Positions 27,820 through 31,152 of a DNA stretch of 31,152 bases are shown here, piece by piece. Every line of letters starts with the position of its first letter. Position 1 is the stretch's first letter. A program made the translations under genes and the position numbers. Source of the stretch: CAXMST01 sp032122625 (GTDB lineage: Bacteria > Actinomycetota > Thermoleophilia > Solirubrobacterales > 70-9). Below the pieces are notes generated by a model. That model ran no database searches. It was not told the DNA's origin and saw nothing but the letters and a program-made list of their open reading frames with translations. The stretch is taken from NCBI GenBank assembly GCA_032122625.1, contig JAQBGG010000073.1:1-31152 (forward strand), written 5' to 3'.

Positions 27820-30240
27820 ATGTCCCGCCGTAAACAGAGTTCAGCCTGGGCCACGGCCCTGCGCCGGGGCGGACTTGCCGGGGCGGCTCTGGGGGCGCTC
27901 GCGGGTGGCACCGGTTTGGGGGCCCGCTGGCAGCTCTCACGGCGTCCGCTGCCAAAGCGCTCGGGCAGACAACGCGCCACCGGACTTTCCGCTCCGGTCG
28001 CGATCAAGCGCGACCGCTGGGGGGTTCCCCACATCGAGGCCGCCGGCACCCACGACCTGTGGTTCGCCCAGGGTGTCTGCCATGCGCAGGACCGGCTCTG
28101 GCAGATGGAGATCTACCGGCGGGCGGCGGCCGGCCGGGTCTCAGAGATCGCCGGCCGGGATGGGCTCGCGGTCGACCGGATGATGCGGACCTTCGGCTTC
28201 GCCGCGATCGCCGAGCGCGAGGCGCGCGAGCTGGCGCCCGGCTTGCGCTCCGAGCTCGAGGCCTACTGCGCCGGCGTCAACTCGGCGGCTCATCACGCAG
28301 GGGCGCTGCCGATCGAGTTCCAGCTCCTGCGGATCGACTTCGAGGAGTGGCGCCCGGCGGACATGCTCTCGGCGCTGAAGCTGCTCACCTTCGGCCTCTC
28401 GACCAACTGGGAGCAGGAGCTGCTGCGGGCTGAGATGATCCGGGCCCTGGGCGCGGAGAAGACCGAGAGGCTCGATCCGCTCTACCCGGGGACCAACCCG
28501 GCGATCCTCAGCCCCGGCCAAAGCTGGTCCGGTGACGGCATCGGGCTCGCCCGCCAGATCGCCGCCGTTCGCGATGCCCTCGGCTTCGCCAACTCGGCAA
28601 GTGGCTCCAATAACTGGGCCGTGTCGGGGAAGCTCACCGCCTCGGGCTCCGCCTTGCTCGCCGGCGATCCGCACCTGCCGCCGAGCATGCCGGGGATCAT
28701 CTACCAGGTGGACCTCCGGGTCGGCGACCGCTTCGTCCGTGGGGCGTCGATCCCAGGAGCCCCAGGAGTGCTGATGGGTCAGGGCAACGACGTCGCCTGG
28801 AGCTTCACGAACGCGATGGCCGACGTGATGGACCTCTTCGTAGAGCGGATCGACGGTGAGAGCTACGAGTTCGAGGGCGCCCGGCTACCGCTCGAGGTCC
28901 GTGAGGAGCGGATTCTCGTCAAGGGTTCCGAGCCCGAGCACCTCGAGGTGCGCTCCACCCACCACGGACCGATCGTCAACGATGTGCTCGGCGCCGATGC
29001 GAGCGAGCCCCTGGCCCTCGCCTTCTCCGCCCTGCGCCAGCCCGCTCTCTCCCAGGCCCAAGTGCGCCTGCTGGAGCCGACCAGCGGTCGAGAGCTGGTC
29101 GAGCTGTTGGCCGACCAATGCACGCCGGTCTCAAATCTGATCTGGGCCGACCGCGGTGGATCTATCGGTTACAAGACGGTCGGCCGGATTCCGATCCGGA
29201 GAGGTGGTGTCCCCGACCTACCCCGGCCGGGGTGGAGCGGTGAGTACGAATGGGAGGGCTGGGTTCCCTACGAGGAGCTGCCGGAGCTGGTCGACCCCGA
29301 GTGCGGCTACCTGGTGACCGCCAACAACCGGATCGTCGACGACGAGTTCCCCCACCACATCAGCAGCCACTACCTCGACGGCTATCGGGCCGCCCGGATC
29401 GAGAAGCTGCTGAGCGAGCGCGACGACCACGACATCGAGAGCTTTGAAGGCATTCAGGTCGATGAGTACTCGATCCCGGGCGTCGCCACGGTGCACCGGC
29501 TGGCACGGATCGAGGAGCTGGCCAAGGGCCAGCGCGAGGTCCGCGCGATCGAGCGCCTGCGCAGCTGGGATGGCCGGATGTCGACCGACTCGGTGGCAGC
29601 GACGATCTATCAGGCCCTGACCCTGCGTCTCGCACGCGAGACGGCCCGCCGCGCGATTGGCGACCGCGACCTGGCCCGGCGCTGGCTCGACGGCTCCTCG
29701 AACCCGTTCGTCGAGCACGTCACTTGCCCCTGGCGCTGGCAGTCGCACCTGCTCTCACTTTGGGATGAAGGGGACGAGGGCTTGATCGGCAAACCGTGGC
29801 CGGAGCACGTGCTCGACTGCTTGCGTGGCGCCCTCGACGATCTCGAGGAGCGCTTTGGGGCCGAACCCGAGCGCTGGCAGTGGGGCAGGGTGCACGAGAT
29901 GGAGTTCCCGCACGCGCTGGGGGAGGCAAACCCGGTCCTCGCCCGCTTCTTCAACCGCTCGGTGCGCAGCGGCGGTGCTCAGGAAACGGTCAAGCAGGTC
30001 GCCTTCGACCCCAACGACCCCTACAAGGCGGTATGGGCGCCGTGCTGGCGGATGGTCGCCGACGTGGCCGACCCCGAGGGCTCCCGATGGCAGGCGTTCA
30101 CCGGCCAGTCCGGGCAGCCGGGAAGCCGGCACTACGACGACCTGATGGCCGACTGGACCGAGGGCCGGACCCAGCCGATGACCGCCGAGGGCAGGCTCTG
30201 GGAGCTGCGCCTGGAGCCGCCGCGTCCGGGGCGGGTCTAG
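27820..30240 (+). CDS. Penicillin acylase-family Ntn hydrolase
   Basis: The 806-aa precursor has a basic N-terminus followed by an Ala/Gly-rich weakly hydrophobic segment (about residues 15-35), probably a signal or anchor. The alpha-chain region includes VPHIEA, DLWFAQGVCHAQDRLWQME and the spacer; self-cleavage should occur before Ser263 in SASGSNNWAVSG, making Ser263 the catalytic N-terminus of the beta chain. Downstream GDPHLP, GQGNDVAWSFTN and a C-terminal FTGQSGQPGSRHYDDLMADW (the family's GQSG-x3-S-x-HY-D end) are conserved. These enzymes cleave amides such as penicillins, acyl-homoserine lactones or cyclic lipopeptides; the substrate here is unknown. A TTG at 27817 precedes the ATG by one codon. 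It has its own leaderless-type promoter after the MBL gene. Confidence 0.93.
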   Translation: MSRRKQSSAWATALRRGGLAGAALGALAGGTGLGARWQLSRRPLPKRSGRQRATGLSAPVAIKRDRWGVPHIEAAGTHDLWFAQGVCHAQDRLWQMEIYRRAAAGRVSEIAGRDGLAVDRMMRTFGFAAIAEREARELAPGLRSELEAYCAGVNSAAHHAGALPIEFQLLRIDFEEWRPADMLSALKLLTFGLSTNWEQELLRAEMIRALGAEKTERLDPLYPGTNPAILSPGQSWSGDGIGLARQIAAVRDALGFANSASGSNNWAVSGKLTASGSALLAGDPHLPPSMPGIIYQVDLRVGDRFVRGASIPGAPGVLMGQGNDVAWSFTNAMADVMDLFVERIDGESYEFEGARLPLEVREERILVKGSEPEHLEVRSTHHGPIVNDVLGADASEPLALAFSALRQPALSQAQVRLLEPTSGRELVELLADQCTPVSNLIWADRGGSIGYKTVGRIPIRRGGVPDLPRPGWSGEYEWEGWVPYEELPELVDPECGYLVTANNRIVDDEFPHHISSHYLDGYRAARIEKLLSERDDHDIESFEGIQVDEYSIPGVATVHRLARIEELAKGQREVRAIERLRSWDGRMSTDSVAATIYQALTLRLARETARRAIGDRDLARRWLDGSSNPFVEHVTCPWRWQSHLLSLWDEGDEGLIGKPWPEHVLDCLRGALDDLEERFGAEPERWQWGRVHEMEFPHALGEANPVLARFFNRSVRSGGAQETVKQVAFDPNDPYKAVWAPCWRMVADVADPEGSRWQAFTGQSGQPGSRHYDDLMADWTEGRTQPMTAEGRLWELRLEPPRPGRV

Positions 30241-30289
30241 CTACCTGCCGCGAAGGCTGCTTTCGTGAAAGGCTGGAACGCGCCCCGCG

Positions 30290-30757
30290 ATGAGCCGCCG
30301 CGACGAAATCGAGATGACCCCAGCCGAGCAACTCGAGTTGCTCGGCTCCGAGCGGGTGGTGATCATCTCCAGCCTCGGGCCCCGCGGTTGGCCTCACTCG
30401 ATGCCGATGTGGTTCACGGTGCGTGACGGGGAGGTCTGGGTCTGGACCTTCGCCAAGTCGCAGAAGGTCAAGAATTTGGAGCGCGACAATCGCTGCACGC
30501 TCCTGGTCGAGGCCGGTCACGAGTACCAGGAGCTGCGTGGGATCCAGATCGAGGCGGAGGCCGAGCTGATCCGCGACCCTGAGCAGGTGCTGGACTTCGC
30601 CAAGGAGCTGACCCTGCGCTACGCCGACGGCATCGACGAGATCGGTGATGATGCGGCCGCGGCGCTCCAGGCGCAGGCACCGAAGCGCGTCGCAATCCAC
30701 TTCAAGCCGATTCGTACCGCGAGCTGGGATCACCGCAAGCTCGGCGGCACCTACTAG
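30290..30757 (+). CDS. PPOX-class flavin/F420-binding protein
   Basis: The 155-aa product has the split beta-barrel of the pyridoxamine 5'-phosphate oxidase-like superfamily: VVIISSLGPRGWPHSMPMWF (strand 1-2 region), VWVWTFAKSQKVKNLERD (cofactor phosphate contact) and CTLLVEAG, with a C-terminal IHFKPIRTASWDHRKL, where the final SWDHRK is common in actinobacterial F420-binding members. The cofactor could be FMN, F420 or haem; sequence alone does not settle it. The ATG follows the acylase gene by 49 bp without a clear ribosome-binding site. The next gene begins immediately after the stop. Confidence 0.85.
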   Translation: MSRRDEIEMTPAEQLELLGSERVVIISSLGPRGWPHSMPMWFTVRDGEVWVWTFAKSQKVKNLERDNRCTLLVEAGHEYQELRGIQIEAEAELIRDPEQVLDFAKELTLRYADGIDEIGDDAAAALQAQAPKRVAIHFKPIRTASWDHRKLGGTY

Positions 30758-31039
30758 GTGCTGCCCGGCGCCATGGGCAAAGGGCTCGAGATCCTCGTCC
30801 GTCCGGGTGGCTCCCGTGACGAGGTGGTCGGCGAGCACGACGGCGCCCTCGTCGTCCGGCTCACGGCTCCCCCGGTAGACGGCAGGGCCAACCGGGCTCT
30901 GCGCAAACTTGTCGCCAAGCGGGTTGGCGTACCCGCCTCGCACGTGACCATCTCCAGGGGCGAGCATTCGCGTCACAAGCTCGTGGTCGTCGAGGGGATC
31001 GAGCCGGCGGCGGTGCGAGGGGCGCTCGTGCGGGACTGA
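30758..31039 (+). CDS. DUF167/YggU-family protein
   Basis: The 93-aa product matches the small DUF167 family: LEILVRPGGSRDEVVGEHDG, LVVRLTAPPVDGRANRALRK (the PPVDGxANxA signature) and VTISRGEHSRHKLVVV (GxxSRxK). The family's function is unknown. The GTG directly after the PPOX stop gives the start used; an ATG five codons later (30773) is equally plausible, as the conserved domain begins there. Confidence 0.88.
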   Translation: MLPGAMGKGLEILVRPGGSRDEVVGEHDGALVVRLTAPPVDGRANRALRKLVAKRVGVPASHVTISRGEHSRHKLVVVEGIEPAAVRGALVRD

Positions 31040-31068
31040 GCCGACGTCGAAGGTCCCAGTACACCCGC

Positions 31069-31074
31069 TAGCCT
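31069..31074 (+). promoter_or_regulatory. -10 element of rmlA-like gene
   Basis: TAGCCT, 9 nt before the ATG at 31084; no ribosome-binding site. Confidence 0.4.
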
Positions 31075-31083
31075 GCCGCTCCC

Positions 31084-31152
31084 ATGGAGAACCTCAAGGG
31101 CTTGATCCTCTCGGGCGGCGCCGGCACTCGCCTCCGCCCGATCACACACACC
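31084..31152 (+). CDS. rmlA: Glucose-1-phosphate thymidylyltransferase, 3' truncated by window edge
   Basis: Only the first 23 codons are present. They read MENLKGLILSGGAGTRLRPI followed by THT, the nucleotide-binding loop of sugar-phosphate nucleotidyltransferases (GGxGTRLxPxT), in the form found in glucose-1-phosphate thymidylyltransferases. This enzyme makes dTDP-glucose for rhamnose and other deoxysugars of cell wall glycans. A mannose- or UTP-specific relative cannot be fully excluded from so short a part. Confidence 0.75.
   Translation, partial: MENLKGLILSGGAGTRLRPITHT

Noticed and set aside
1..31152. Mobile elements, CRISPR arrays, restriction or toxin-antitoxin modules
   Set aside because: No transposase, integrase, phage or nuclease-methylase genes and no regularly spaced repeats are visible; base composition looks uniform throughout.

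Overview
The window is very GC-rich (roughly two thirds G+C), densely coded on both strands, and looks like chromosome of a high-GC Gram-positive actinobacterium. Gene content (fused PafB-PafC WYL regulator, WS/DGAT acyltransferase, sigma factor with zinc-finger partners, DUF3179 lipoprotein, CcdA/TlpA pair) and many start codons placed 6-10 nt after a TANNNT-type -10 box fit a deep-branching actinobacterium, perhaps of the Thermoleophilia/Solirubrobacterales type; that placement is inference only. I see no prophage, insertion sequence, CRISPR array or restriction locus. No stretch over 300 bases lacks a gene.

Left part (1-3630, mostly +): end of a GNAT acetyltransferase, a PLP aminotransferase with its own promoter and terminator hairpin, a 73-aa protein of unknown function behind a structured leader, then a tightly divergent pair: a DtxR/MntR-type metalloregulator (-) and a short-chain dehydrogenase (+).

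3640-8350 (-): a same-strand chain reading archease, HAD phosphatase, FMN 2-hydroxyacid oxidase/dehydrogenase, CydA, CydB. The first three are packed as one operon; cydAB also has its own candidate promoter. Divergent from archease, 8509-13060 (+) carries a dihydropteroate-synthase homologue overlapping an MrfA/Hrq1-type helicase, a SHOCT-domain protein, a LOG/SLOG-like protein and tRNA-Phe(GAA). A wax ester/diacylglycerol acyltransferase follows.

14620-17710 (-): DUF3179 lipoprotein, then zinc-finger protein A, an ECF-like sigma factor, zinc-finger protein B and a methyltransferase; the last three overlap by TTGA junctions. 17899-20813 (+): a disulfide-oxidoreductase-family flavoprotein with the CxxxxC pair but without the usual C-terminal His, then a TlpA-like lipoprotein and CcdA, a thiol-redox module. 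An amine oxidase (-) and a YhaM-like OB-HD exoribonuclease (+) are divergent at 22.0-22.2 kb.

Right part: a secreted clan-A glycoside hydrolase and a small one-helix membrane protein (-), divergent from the fused PafBC (+), which is followed by an MBL-fold LACTB2-like hydrolase, a penicillin-acylase-family Ntn hydrolase, a PPOX-type flavin protein, a DUF167 protein and the start of a glucose-1-phosphate thymidylyltransferase cut by the window edge.

The features most worth following are the leaderless-promoter pattern (12 candidate sites), the sigma factor flanked by two paralogous zinc-finger proteins, the archease with a degraded signature motif, the MntR-like metal site in the DtxR protein, and the small ORF behind stacked hairpins. 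I did not find a clearly new multi-gene defence or mobile system.
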